64,000 nt of DNA from Hygrocybe punicea (taxonomy: Eukaryota; Basidiomycota; Agaricomycetes; Agaricales; Hygrophoraceae). How positions within the stretch are numbered: position 1 is the stretch's first letter; each line of letters begins with the position of its first letter. The position numbers and the translations under genes are program-made. Below the pieces are notes generated by a model, which was given only the letters and a program-made list of their open reading frames with translations, had not been told where the DNA came from and searched no databases. The stretch is from positions 5,635,590-5,699,589 of the forward strand of contig OY744471.1 in NCBI GenBank assembly GCA_963556145.1, given 5' to 3'. Positions 46,300 to 58,270 of this stretch are shown here, one piece after another.

Positions 46300-47637
46300 T
46301 CAACAAGAATCTTCCAACACATAGTCTTCCAACTTCTCCAACCAATCCACCAACTTTACCAACTTTTGCTCCAGAACCTTGAGGGCCTTAAGGGATAACA
46401 GGGCTGACTCGAGCGCAAGCAAAGTTGCAGCAGGTATGTCATCAGTGGCAGATGTGGATGTTGGCAGCGTGCCCTGGCCTGCTTCTGGGGATAACGACAA
46501 GGGTGTAGTGGGTACGAAGTCATGGAGCGGCAGTGCATGGGCATAGCAGGACAGGGTCGAGCGCAGGGTCATGGTATGAGCTACTGAATGGGCCTGCGAG
46601 GCTCCGTGGGGTGGATCGTGGGCGTGTGGGGTTGACTGGGGTAGCGGGTGACATGGTGTGTTGGGGGCATCAAAGAAGGAGGGGGGCGGACTCATTTGGG
46701 ACAGGAGGGGGCCATACAGAGGCACGGGGGCATGAACGTGGGCGTAGGGGCTGGTCCGTGGGTCCAGCGTTGGTCCTGGATGATGGAACGCAGGGGCCAA
46801 TGGTGGGGCGATGTGGGACGGCGTTGGGGGCTCAAACGCAGCGGGGGTGGCTTGTACGGTGTCACGGAGGGTGATATGGGGGTCCTGGCAGTGGTACGTG
46901 GCTGCCGGTGGTCGAAACGAGAGCAAAACGGGGGCGGATGTGGCAGAATTGGTCAAAAACAAGGTATGTTTGGGGCTGGCGCGGGTTTCTGGGGACGGCG
47001 GGGGCTCAGACAGCGGGGGCGTGTCATGGATGGCCTCTGGGGATGACAGCGAGGGCGGAGACGTGGACGGCTGGCGACACAAGGGTGAAACGAGGGCAGA
47101 TACGCTGGGACAGGTCAAAAATAGCGTCCGTTGAGTGTTGGCACAGTTTTCTGGAGACGGCGCGGGCTCAAACGATAGTGGCGTGCCGATACTTGCTGCC
47201 AGGGACAATGGAGAGGGTGCAGAGGGGGTCGGCGGGTGAGTCGAGACGGAAATGGGGGTGGAGGCGTCGATACGCATGTCATCCTCGCGTTGGAGGGTGT
47301 GGACGTGTTTTCCTGTCGACGGCTTGGGGTCAAACGGTGGGGGCGCGTCACAGATCACCGCTGGGGACGACGGCGAGGGCGTAGGCACAAACGGAGGGCG
47401 AAATGAGATGGAAACAGAGGTGGATGTGTCAATACACGTCCTACCCTCGCGTTGGCACATGTGGACGCGATTTCCTGCACAGCAACCACAGGAACAATGG
47501 GGGGCGTACCTAAAGGTGCACATGCAACAGCCATTGCATGGCAGGCGTTTTCCTTCGTCTACAGGGCATCCGTTACTCGTTTGATGCACGAGATGCACTC
47601 CATGTTGGATGGGCTCATTGCAGCCATTTTGGGGCAT
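46300..47637 (-). CDS. gag-like ORF of the inner element (445 aa)
   Basis: The open frame extends to 48030 but only with a GTG start; the first ATG is at 47637 (MPQNGCNEPIQHGVHL). A cysteine-rich cluster follows at once (CNGCCMCTFRYAPHCSCGCC), perhaps metal-binding. Then come about four diverged ~48-residue repeats of the type PSPENCANTQRTLFLT..PS followed by a Pro/Ser-rich part (SPEAIHDTPPLSEP). The C-terminus is a helical, Leu-rich stretch (LESALLSLKALKVLEQKLVK), probably a coiled coil for self-association. No protease or polymerase. A Gag-like role is inferred from position only. Confidence 0.55.
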   Translation of the reverse strand: MPQNGCNEPIQHGVHLVHQTSNGCPVDEGKRLPCNGCCMCTFRYAPHCSCGCCAGNRVHMCQREGRTCIDTSTSVSISFRPPFVPTPSPSSPAVICDAPPPFDPKPSTGKHVHTLQREDDMRIDASTPISVSTHPPTPSAPSPLSLAASIGTPLSFEPAPSPENCANTQRTLFLTCPSVSALVSPLCRQPSTSPPSLSSPEAIHDTPPLSEPPPSPETRASPKHTLFLTNSATSAPVLLSFRPPAATYHCQDPHITLRDTVQATPAAFEPPTPSHIAPPLAPAFHHPGPTLDPRTSPYAHVHAPVPLYGPLLSQMSPPPSFFDAPNTPCHPLPQSTPHAHDPPHGASQAHSVAHTMTLRSTLSCYAHALPLHDFVPTTPLSLSPEAGQGTLPTSTSATDDIPAATLLALESALLSLKALKVLEQKLVKLVDWLEKLEDYVLEDSC

Positions 47638-48050
47638 TCCGGGTCTGGTCTTTCGGGTGGAATCTGTGGGGGGTCGTCTTCCGAGTCCGTTGCATGTGTT
47701 GAGATGAGTGTGGGGGGCAGGACTAGTGAGATAAATGGGAAATGCGGAGGGGGGGATGTATTGAACACCATGTGATGTGGCTGTGATGCCGTGACAAAAT
47801 GGCAAAATGGCCGTGTTCTGCAGCCAAGAGGCGCAACTGGTACAAAGAAAGTATACTGAGGTGTCAAAAACATCAGGGATGGGTCTAAGAGCTGACAGAA
47901 GACTAGGGGTGCTCAAAATGCTGGCGGATATAGTGCGTTGTTGAATATGGGGCGCTGTTGCTGCCAGAAAGAGGTGTAAAATGCCAAAAATGGCAAAGGC
48001 AAAGAGGGAAAGGTGAAGTGAGCTTGACACTCCTCATTGTGGGCTCCAGT

Positions 48051-48232
48051 TGTAGTGAACGCGGCCTGGGTAGGCGCAGATTCGATGTGCGAGTTCATTG
48101 TCAATGGGATAAAAACCCAAAACTCTTCTTGTGTGTGACTATTTACAACAGCCACTACATACAAATAATAGAACAAATAGGGAATATGATAAAATGAGTG
48201 AATACGTACCCAGGGATATATATGTCTCTACA
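48051..48232 (-). repeat. LTR of the inner element (5' copy)
   Basis: Direct repeat partner of 45960-46145. It contains a 3-bp extra ACA just before the TCCTG end. Confidence 0.8.
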
Positions 48233-49373
48233 ACATCCTGCCACGTCACCACCATCGGACCCATGTTTTTTCACGCACACCAACCCCACACGGACCCATT
48301 CGATCCCCGGCACCCACGTTCCACATGCCAGAGCCCCCCGTTGCGCTCTGTTACTGCAAACCAGACCACCCTGCCCTTCTTGGTGACCCAACGACCCTGC
48401 CACATCACCTCAACATTGCGACCCCGTTTCTCACCATCCCAGCCCCATGCACACCTGTTACGTCCCTCACACCCACACTCAACATTGAGGAACCCCCATC
48501 CACCCCACACTGCCTCAAATGAGCCCCACTGCCATCTTGGGTGGACCAGCGCCACGCCCCCATTGCGTTGACTTACGCGGCCCCTGCCCACTCGTCAAGC
48601 TCGTGGCCCACCCATTCACCATCCCGGAGCACCCCACTTCACTCCAATACCACGAATGGACCGTGCCCACCGTTCCCAGACCCCCACCGTGTCCCACCAC
48701 ATCACCATCTCTCGGCCGGATTCTTGCACCATACCCGGCTCCGTGAGCCCTTGTTCAGCTCCCCACAACCTCGTTCTCAACCCTGGCGACTTCCCCGACC
48801 CATAGGGACCCAAACGAGTCACCACCATGACCACTTAGCACCCCAGTGCTAGTCCCCTCGTATCGAGACTCCCTGATGCCACCGCATGGCCCAATGCACC
48901 CATATGTTTTCCTTACCCCCGTTTACACTTTGCCTCGTCCCATCCCGTCCCATCCCCTTTCCCCACCCATGACATTTATTGGATATTCAACCTATCTACA
49001 AACCATCACCGCTCGACAACACCATACCTATTTACTTTCACATGAACCACCCAGTCTATTTACAGATCACAAGAACTCGCACCCTGGGCTACAAGAACTT
49101 ATGGTTTTGAACGTTTTTATCCTACCCTGCGATGTGAGTCCCAGAGGCATTTGAGGATGGAGGAGCAGAGCAGAGTTACAGTTTGGTCATCTACCACCCC
49201 CAACGATCTTGGAGGACGATATGGTCCCGCCTCACGTATAAGGCCCTGGGGCATCGTGAGGGACTGGGAGTTGTGACTGGAGAGTTTTTTTCTTGGTCAG
49301 TTTTGTTTTGCTTTTTGTTTTCTTTTAGTAGTGGTATGGTGACGAGGACATCACCATGAGGAGGAGGGGCACT

Positions 49374-49533
49374 TGTAGTAGTTGTGCCTGGTCAGTCACG
49401 TGATCAGGTTCCCACGGTTTGACCTAGTCAGTAGCCTTCCAGATGTAGTAGTCAGTCCATCCATCCTATCCAGTCGACTTCCTCTCGAGTCCTGTGTGAG
49501 CCCCCAGAGTGGTACCTCGGTACCACTCCAACG
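49374..49533 (+). repeat. right LTR of the outer element
   Basis: Begins TGTAGTAGTTGTGCCTGG. It contains a small extra duplication, GGTACCTCGGTACC, near its end. Confidence 0.75.
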
Positions 49534-49783
49534 CTGTTGGGCTGCCCCGTCATCCAAGTTTCAAAGTAATTCAGAGATCAGCGAAACCACAGATGAGCGA
49601 GAAGTTGACCAAGGTGAGTTGACCATTCACATTTGAGAAGGCATTTTGAGGTGACATTTGCACACTGTCTCAAAGCTCTACAAATTTTTCAGAGACTGGA
49701 GTAAGCCGATCACAAAGCTTTGTATCACATACAAAAGTCTATTAATCACGCAACAAGATCAAGAAGTGGTGGGTGTTTCAGCC

Positions 49784-51964
49784 ATGGCAGTGCCACAGAA
49801 ATTGGTGTCCAGTATGGACACCATCCTGATCTTTGCAGTCGCTCTCCCAGCACACTTGACACCAGCCCAAAAAGAAGTAGAAATGAGCCTCCAGATCCTT
49901 TATCGTGCATCTGTCAACCTCGAATCCTCCGACATCAACCAGATCCTCCTCAATCTAGAGCTTCTGGCATTCTCATTCACTTGGTTTGGCCAGGTATGTG
50001 ACGTATGTTCTATGTTCTATGTGTGTCAGACTTTGTACAAAAACAGGGCAACTCATATGTAGACTGCGACTTCACATCATGGGTGGAGAAGCTACAGAGG
50101 TTTGGATTGCGTTACAATCACATTACACCTGCTGCAAATAAATAATCCACATGGTTTCAGGACAGCCAAGAGTGTTGATCTACCGTTGCAAGACTCATTT
50201 GTCAATTCCCTCACCACCAAGTCTTTCAGAGGTTTAATGTATGATCGGATGAGAAATCTATTCCACCTAAGCCTCACACTGTTGCCCATAATTACTCTTC
50301 TCCCATGACATTTCAATCATGAAGCTCATGCATGGCCATCTCTCATGGCAGTGAGTCCATTATTTGTGCCACCTTGGATGTAGTTGACGTAAGGAAAAGA
50401 TCACATTTGCCTTGGGGAATGAAAGGCCTCCATTCCTTGCTCAAACGGAGAGGGTGCTTTGGAGGGCCATTACAAGAATATGTTTAGGATCTTCGGCGAT
50501 GCAGGAGCTGAATGTATTCCTCCAAGAATACGATTTGTTGGAGGACAGCATCCAGGGAACAGAACAGGACTTTAGTTGGTTTTGTTTTGACAGTAAGATA
50601 CGCTGCCTGTCTCTACATTTATCATTGGGACTGACAACAGATGTTGCAAGATAAGGAAGTGGAGGACTTGATCAACTCTGCTAGTCAGCTTATGGTTGTA
50701 CCAAAACAAAATGTTCCAGTAGACCCTAAGACAGAAAAAGGTCCCCAGGGAAAAAGTGCCGAGAATGACAAGCCTTCATCGGGAAACCCTCTTTCCAGCG
50801 ATGATGAACCGCTTCAATTGAAAATTAACAAGAAGAAGAGGGGTGGACCATTGAAGGAGCTTGCTTCACGTGGACAGAGCTCTATGTTGACCCGAAGCCA
50901 GGCCAAAATGTTGGACAAGGTCGGGGACTCTTTGAAAGGCAAGGAGAAGCAGAAGGCAGAGAAAGTGCAGAAGGAAGAGAAAGTCATGGTCGCGCCGGGG
51001 AGGTCATATCGGAGGAAGAAAAGATCCACTTGCTGGTCAACAAGAAGTTATCCCAAGTCCAAGAAACGTGATGATCCTGAGGATGAAGATGACCAAGACG
51101 ATGACGACGATGACGACGACTATAAGAAAGCGCCAGAGAAAGTGAACATGATCATCGACCTTACCAGAGATGTAAGTGATTCAAGACCGTCTCATTTGTC
51201 ATGAATGAATATTTTGATAGGATTATGGGGAACCTGATTTGCTCAGCCGTCCAGCACCCATTGTGTGTCTTTTGTTGTTTGATGACGTGCCACCCCACTG
51301 ATGATTCATAAAGCGAGCATCAGAGGGTGTTCATCTCACGATGTATGATGGTGATGCTGTACACAAACCCGTTGAGCATGTGCACCATTCACCATCCATC
51401 GTTGTATGTTGATGTCTGATTTTGTACCGTTTGATTGTTAACTGGTAAGCACAATACAGGCAAAAGTGGAACATGCATTGTTGCGGGAAACATATGAAAT
51501 GATCTGATCCAGTTACATTGATGGGGTTCCTCCACATCAGTGGCCTAGTGCAAGAGAAAAAATGTATGATCCTCATGCGTCATGTGTGTTTGTGGTGGAA
51601 TGGAACATCTTCAAGTCAATGGATGCTGCAACAATTCAAGGAATCTTTCGTCATTGTCACATCCTCGTGCTCAATTCCCCTGTAGAAACAGTGGAGTTTG
51701 ATAGGGAAGGTTTGGAGACATTGGGGTCTTTGTCGTCCATTCATTCAGTGCAAGGTCTGTTTCTGGAGTGATGTCTGGGCATAGCAACTAAAGTGCCTTT
51801 GTTAGTTGCTGAATTGCGATTGGTGCCTAACATCAAGAATATGAACAAACCTGGCACATTGGAAACATTATATCAGGTTGCGCTTGACCCTGACAACGAA
51901 AGGTTTTCAATTTCCTTGACCTTCTCATGGGTCATATGATGTTGGACCCACCTCCAAAATTTCA
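49784..51964 (+). pseudogene. JmjC gene copy 2, 5' part
   Basis: Block by block this follows the JmjC gene at 9.4-13.5 kb: LTPAQKEVEMSLQILYRASV..LELLAFSFTWF corresponds to LSVQQRNFIRGIQNLARAS..DSAAFMLSWH; MRNLFHLSLTLLPIITLL to PLHLALAISPLILLS; a linker (50641-51204) with basic and Asp-rich tracts ends MIIDLTRD where copy 1 has VIDLTGE; then DAATIQGIFRHCHILVLNSP and VEFDREGLETLG. It stops at PPPKF followed by CA/GTGAGA, a phase-2 donor at the same position as copy 1's intron 12138-12185. Several exons contain stops or shifts (for instance near 50145), so this copy is probably decayed. Confidence 0.6.
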
Positions 51965-52553
51965 GTGAGAAACCTTGTTTCGAAGATCAAACATGTCATT
52001 TACCTGTCTATTCGTAACTGCCATGGATGCATCCGGATGCATCCGGATGAATATCCGTGGATGATGGATAAATTCTTGTGGATATGGATGATATCCATGG
52101 ATATCCACAACATCCACAAAACTTTTAAGTGTGCATTTTGTACAAGTAATGTAATAATTTGTACTACTGACATGTAACAATTAGTTTACCAGCAATAGAT
52201 TTGTGTTTGAACTGATTTTCACTGAGAACAAGGCTGATTTAGTGTTTTGTTGGGTTTTGGGATATTGCAATGTGGAATTGGGTTTTAAACATTCATTTTT
52301 GCATGTAAAATCATGAAAGAATTTGAACAAGTGCTACTAATACATATGTATTAGACTGCATTTTGTAGTTGTGCACTTTATTACATATTCATTGATGGCA
52401 GCCCAAAATCCGGATGTCACGAGGGGCTTCATGAACATGATTTAGTATTCTGTGTATATCTTTGTGAATACTTACATAATGAAATCCATTTATTCTTTTT
52501 TTCCCTAAGATGTCACTTCTGCTGCCATCTGCATAAGCTTTTACACAATTTTA

Positions 52554-53058
52554 CAGCCATTTTAGTAATTCATGGCACTTGCAGCTTTTTTTTTTTCAAT
52601 TGAGAAATTTTGACTTAGTAGAATTTCAAATGCTGAATCTTGTATCTCATGAAATACTGTATGGATTGAGATGGTTATAGAGGGAAAGTTGTACTATTCA
52701 TTAAGGGCTATATACTGCTGTAATTAGATTTGGACAATATTGAGTATATGGTGAGCTGTGGATGAACTAAAAGGTAAACTAGTGTTTTTTGACACCCAAA
52801 ATGGTATTATCAAATTATGCTGTCAGATGAAGTCCTGTGAGGAAGATTGTAGGGAGAAACCTGTTTAGTTTCTCATGGGCTAGAAGTACATATACCGTAT
52901 GTAGCCCTTAATGAATAGTACAACTTTCCCTCTATAACCGTCTCAATCCATGCAGTATTTCATGAGATACAAGATTCAGCATTTGAAATTCTACTAAGTC
53001 AAAATTTCTCAATTGAAAAAAAAAAAGCTGCAAGTGCCATGAATTACTAAAATGGCTG
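52554..53058. mobile_element. Tc1/mariner-type MITE (505 bp)
   Basis: Long inverted arms (about 52554-52717 and 52893-53058) begin CAGCCATTTTAGTAATTCAT and end with its complement, directly flanked by TA on both sides (52552-52553, 53059-53060). Arms are about 97% matched by eye. There is no ORF. TA duplication and CAG..CTG ends fit the Tc1/mariner superfamily. Confidence 0.75.
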
Positions 53059-53256
53059 TAATATCCATAAGACATTGGCCCTGTACCTGATGGGATATCT
53101 TTGCAGATACTTGTGCACTTGTCACAGTGCATTTCTACAAAAGTGGCTTGGAGCTGGGCAACACTAAATTATATACAACACCATCAGAGCCAGAAAGCAC
53201 AAATACTAAACCAGTTAGCTAAAAAACAATGTAGCAAATTGTTACAAATTCAATTA

Positions 53257-56235
53257 TCAAGCAAAAAACCTGACTTCTTCATCACTGAGCTCCTCTTCAT
53301 CATCTGTCTCATTGACACCAATTTCTACCTCATCAGGCTCATCTCCTGCCCTCTTCTGACTCTCACCTCGCATCTGTGCCTCAACAATCTTGATGGTATC
53401 TGAAAGTCCTGGATAGAATGGAGTTCTTACCCAGGATCCAACAGCAACCTGAGCTTTGAATGTCTGAGGACTAGTGTTGTGTTGAAGATGGTTGACCTCA
53501 AGCCTCCCAACAGAGAATGCACGTTCTGCATCCACAGAAGATGCTATAATGGAGTTTAGCAAGAACACAAATGATATCAGTTAGACTCACCTGGTGCAGA
53601 GCAAAAATCAAGTCCAAACTTTGAAAGTCGAGGTCATTGCTCCTTGGCTTGATCCCAATACTTGATGAGCCCACCAGCCTCTTTAATTGCAAAGGGCTTG
53701 ATAATTGGGTCAGCCAAATACATACTGATCATGTCAGGATCTTGAGAATCATCGGGCTCCTGTGAAACAACCCACTTCGATTTGGGCTGCAATAAAATTA
53801 TAATTATCTGAACTTGGAGTTGTAAAATTAAAACTTACCTTGCCTCTCCGAGGAGCTGCATTGGCCAAAGGTTCAGGTCCTTCATCTCCCTTGTATGATT
53901 AGTTCCACTGAGTAACAACTAACTTTCTGATGTCACGGATCTGAGTAGCAGTGTGACCATGATCTTTGAACCACTTCAGCTTCTTATCAGGGCACATAAC
54001 TAAATAATATTAGTTGGAATGTAATGAGAAACAAATTTTGTACACACCTATAGCAATTACATACAGCTCACAGTCCTTCATAAGGCGATAGTATTTGTCG
54101 ATTAAGAGCAAAACTGCTTGTGCTGCAACACAGACAACATTGGGCAACTCGCTGTCATCATTGTCACAAACCATAGTCATTGATTTTTCAACGGAATCCA
54201 GCATGGGTAGGACTTCCACAATAAGGGGAACCTGAGACTGTGAGAACAGCTTTGTCAGTTCATCAAACACCTGCCAAAAATAAAATCAGATTTTTACTCA
54301 AGAAATATAAATATTTGACCTCAAGTATGGAACTTAGCGTCTCTGCAAGATCCCACTGCTCTTCTGAAAGTCGGTAGGCTCGTAGGTTATTGATGGCAGC
54401 TCCAGTAAGTTGCTCAACAGGACTTCTGAAGTAGAGATGAGCATTTAAGCAGGTGAGATCTGAATTCCACCGAGTAGTAACACGGTGGTCAAGTGTCGTC
54501 TTATTGCCAGGAAGATCCTTGTCATTTGACACAAGAGTATCAAACTTCTCCTTGAGTGTTGAATTGTCATGAACACGCCGGGCAAGACCAGCAGCCTTGA
54601 ACTCCATTAAAACCATCATACACCCCATTATGATGAATTTCAACTTACCCAGGGGAAAAGCTGGAGTGCCATCTTGTTCTCCTCTGGATCAATCACCACA
54701 CCATCCAATCTCATCATCTCAATAGCCCTATCACGAGTAGTTTTAATGATAGCAGAATCATGAGCATCCCTACCATCATCTGGTGTAGTGGCTGCATCAG
54801 TTGCAATACCTTCTTCTTCCACAGCAAGTTCATCGTCAGAGACATCATCAGGTTCAATGATATATAATATTTGGCTCAGTATAATATTGGTATACATAGT
54901 TCTAAACTCACCCTCTGTAGCAGCAGCTTCTCTTTGTTTCTTCTTTGGTGCTCGAAAGAAGAAAGATATAAAAATCTATAAATCTATTAGTTATGTGGGG
55001 AAGGGGTTGAATTGATGGGTACCTTTGCCAAGAGATTAATGATGTGTGGGAAGCACTGGCCATGAGCAATCATCCCATGAAAAGATGGAATGAGGTGAGG
55101 AAGATACTTCGCCAATGCATCATTATTACTCGCATTATCCATGCATATCGAGAGAATCTATAAAAAATTGCTTCAGGCAACAATGAAAGAATAAATAAAA
55201 TAAGAAGCAAACAAATTTATCAAGTCCAAAACGTTTCAAGCAGTTGGCAGTAACCATAGCAAGATATACACCGTCATGTTTTTGAGTTAACCTAACAATA
55301 ATAAGATATAGAATAGATTTTTAAAGTATATTTAAAACTGACCGGATAAATTCAAGGATAGCTCGATGAATGATACCATCAGAAAACCAAACAACAACAA
55401 TCCTGAGGAAGGATGCGACAATAGGAGCTGTCCATCCATCCAGAACCAAATGGATAGTGGAGTTACGGGCCTTGATATAATTTTATTAATACAGAAATAT
55501 ATACAAAGGCTGATGCTCACCATGAAATAATTCCTAACATTCTTAGACATCTCAGCATAGATAGCTTTGATATCACATGAGACCATTTGAGGAGCAGGCA
55601 GGACAGTTCCAGGACGAAGGATTTCAACTTCAGCACGATAATCTTCATCCAAGACAGAATTGAATGGACGGTGGTTTTTAGCACACCACAGAGCAATTAG
55701 GGTATGATGGGCAGCAGAAGAGTAATGTGGTCCCATAGATGCAACAGCTGTAGCATGAGCAGTAGAACCTAAATGAGTACTACAAGCCTTAACACGATCT
55801 TGGATATTTTTTGTTCCATGGCCAGTAGACATTCAGGCACAGTGATGAGGCAGGTGGTGAGCAGGATCAACCTTACAGGTAAATACAAGGGTCAATGCCA
55901 AGGGTTGTCCTCTGCCATCCAGCTCACAGCTAAGGGTGATGTCGAAGTGATCATAAACATTGGAGCGCCATGAAGCCTTTGAAGCCTCTAAATGTACATG
56001 AATGAGCTTCATTTTCATCAAAGAACAACCACTCACCAATAATCTCACTATCTGGCAAGCCCCATACCTCGTTATCAGTCTTGTTCACAATTCCCCGCTT
56101 AGCCGCTCGAGCTTTCATAGGTGAGATAAGCACTGCAGGACCAGCTGGTTGATCTGCATCGTTGTCAGAGTCCTCGTCAGATAATGGCATGGTGGGTACA
56201 GCAGCAGGCCTCGCAGCTGTGGGCCTCCAAGGCAT
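53257..56235 (-). pseudogene. hAT transposase, nearly complete
   Basis: The ATG at 56235 (MPWRPTAARPAAVPTM) opens about eight exons. Blocks: ASKASWRSNVYDHFDI; MSTGHGTKNIQDRVKAC (zinc-finger-like spacing); NSTIHLVLDGWTAPIVASFL (the DGWT block with the first catalytic Asp in hAT enzymes); ILSICMDNASNNDAL; HGQCFPHIINLLAK (CxxH); VTTRWNSDLTCLNAHL (RW block); and C-terminal ASSVDAERAFSVGRLEVNHL, the hAT dimerisation motif, ending in an acidic tail. A TGA before MSTGHG and another in AKEQ-stop-PRLSKF, both where Arg is expected, make this copy inactive. Confidence 0.75.
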
Positions 56236-56387
56236 TGCTAGGTGTTACAAAGGTTGTGGACAGGGCAAAGTGGCCCTGATACACTCACCAAACATCTTGG
56301 GCAGAGTATGATATTGTGGTTCTCCATCTCATGGTTTTCACATGTCAGACAATTTATTTATGATGTTACTACACACAGATAATTTCA

Positions 56388-58270
56388 GGGTGAGAGTCCA
56401 AACCACCCAGCTTGTGTTTGGATGCGAGAGAGGGTGGCAGTGGGCTGGTGTTGTCCGAAGGTCCCCAACTCACGAGGGAGGTGGTGGTGGTGGGGAGGTT
56501 CCGATGACCATCCGGCTTGCATTTGAATGCGAGGGATGGTGGTGGTGGGCTAGCATTCCCGAGGGGGTAGTGGGTGGTGGTAGTGGTGGTGGTGAGGTTC
56601 CAACGAACCTCCAGCTCGCGTTTGAATGCGAGGGAGGGTGGCAGTGGGCTGGCGTTGTCTGAAGTCCCCCCGCTCGTGAGGGAGGAGGTAAGGTGGTGGT
56701 AGTTAGGGTTGACCATGGGTACGGGTTTACCCACGGTATTTCCTAAACGGGTCACGCGGGTATGGGTACGGTGTCCCAAAATGGACACTGTACCCATACC
56801 GTCACCCGTACCCACGGTGTACAGGTTTGGGCAGTTTTGCCAATGCACGACGACTACCACAACAACAACAACAACAACTGTGACAATGACAAAGACAACA
56901 ACTATGAATACAAAAGCAATGACAACAACAACAACGATAATGACGACGACGATGACGATGATGAGCATTTATGGATGGCCGGGGATGTGAGAAAACAGCC
57001 AGAGAGGTGGTGCACCCACCCTCTGGCTGTCAGGCATGTCTTTGTCATTATCTCATTAAAGTTTTTTGTGCTAATTGCTCATTACTTTATTATTTTAGTT
57101 CCACTGGTTGTCTTTGCCAAACGACAACGATGAGGACTCAGACTGGATGCGATGATGTGACGACGACACAACATGATGACGCGACATGATGACATGACAG
57201 CAACATCATCAACAGTGGCTCTAGCTTAATGGCCAGACCGTTCCATCGATGACAATGTGGTGTCGGTCGCGTCACTGACAACACAACCACAGGACGTGAC
57301 GACATGACAGCAACGTCATCGACAGCGGCTCTGGCTTAATGGCCAGACTGTTCCATCGACAATGATGTGGTGTCGGTCGCACACAACCACAGGACGCGAC
57401 GACGATGACGTGATGCGATGACGATGTGGTGTTGGTCACATCACCATCCAGGGACCACCAGGCCATCACAAAACAACCGCGCCACATCAATTGACGTGTG
57501 CTCAGTGTTGGTGATGACTTTCTGGGTATTCCCCAGGGCATGGCCTAGAGAACCCACCGCAACCCATCCTCAAACGAGTGCGGGTGCTGGTTTTACCCAC
57601 CTCGGGTACTGGTTCGGCGGGTACGGGTGCGGTGTCCCGATTTGGGACCCATGGCCAACCCGTGGTCAACCCTACTGGTGGTGAGGTTCCAACGAACCTC
57701 CGGCTTGTGTTTGAATGCGAGAGAGGGTGGCGGTGGGCTGGTGTTCCCCAACTTGCAAGGGAGGAGGAGGTGGGTGGGTGGTGGCGAGGTTCAAAAGACC
57801 CTCGAGCTTGTGCTTGAATGTGAGGGAGGGTGGCAGTGGGCTGGCTGCTGGCGTCGTCCGAAGTACCCCAGCTCGTGAGGGAGGGTGGTGGTGGTGACAT
57901 TCCAACAAACCTCCGGCTCACATTTGAATGTGAGGGAGGGTGGCGGTGGGCTGGCGGCTTGCGTTGTCCGGACTCCGAAGTCCCCCAGCTTGTGAGGGAG
58001 GGTGGTGGTGAGGTTCCAATGAACCTCCGGCTTGTGTTTGAATGTGAGAGAGGGTGGCGGTGGGCTGGTGTTCCCCAACTTGCGAGGGAGGAGGTGGTGG
58101 GTGGGTGGTGGCAAGGTTCAAACGACCTTCAAGGACCTTCAAGCTTGCGCTTGAATGCAAGGGAGGGTGGCAGTGGGCTGGCATTGTCCAAAGTGCCCCC
58201 AACTCATGAGTGAGAAGGAGGAGGATGTGGTGGTGGTGGTGGTGGTGGTGTCCAAACAACCCTCCGTGAA
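56388..58270. repeat. ~105-130-bp minisatellite, split by a nested element
   Basis: Units contain GAGGTTCCAACGAACCTCCG, GCTTGTGTTTGAATGCGAGA, GAGGGTGGCAGTGGGCTGG and CCCCAACT.G.GAGGGAGG. About three units lie before 56704 and six after 57674, so the nested hAT-type element inserted into the array. The long frames on both strands here are repeat artefacts. Confidence 0.8.
56704..57674. mobile_element. non-autonomous hAT-type element, second copy type
   Basis: Starts TAGGGTTGACCATGGGTACG and ends with the complement of TAGGGTTGACCACGGGT. Subterminal GGGTACGGGT-like arrays sit inside both ends, as in the element at 191-1381, and both share the internal GGTGGTGC.CCCACC segment after a GAT/GAC-rich stretch. 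Flanks GTGGTAGT and CTGGTGGT agree at 6 of 8 but lie in a GGT-rich repeat, so the duplication is weak evidence. Confidence 0.65.

Larger units (their letters stand above)
45960..48241 (-). mobile_element. inner LTR retroelement without pol (reverse orientation)
   Basis: Direct repeats at 45960-46145 and 48051-48232 (about 88% alike) enclose one large minus-strand ORF. The six bases CCACGT occur at both outer junctions (45954-45959 and 48241-48246), fitting a 5-6 bp target duplication. On the minus strand TGGAGCCCACAATGAGG follows the first LTR directly, a primer-site-like TGG start. It lies wholly inside the outer LTR element, so it is the younger insertion. Confidence 0.75.
45403..49533 (+). 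mobile_element. outer LTR retroelement without pol, containing a nested LTR element
   Basis: LTRs at 45403-45554 and 49374-49533 are direct repeats of the same family as the 18.6-kb element and share the primer-site-like TGGTGATGAGAGTG after the left copy. A purine tract, GAGGAGGAGGGGCAC, precedes the right copy. Without the nested 2.3-kb element the interior is about 1.5 kb and codes no polymerase. Removing the nested element joins the frame at 45813 (...SKLSAP) to the frame ending at 48522 without a stop, giving a Pro/His-rich ORF of about 141 codons. No clear target duplication is visible. Confidence 0.7.

Noticed and set aside
46533..47775. Long plus-strand frames opposite the inner LTR ORF
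   Set aside because: Gly/Trp/Arg-rich shadow frames of a Pro/Ser-rich minus-strand ORF; no domain.
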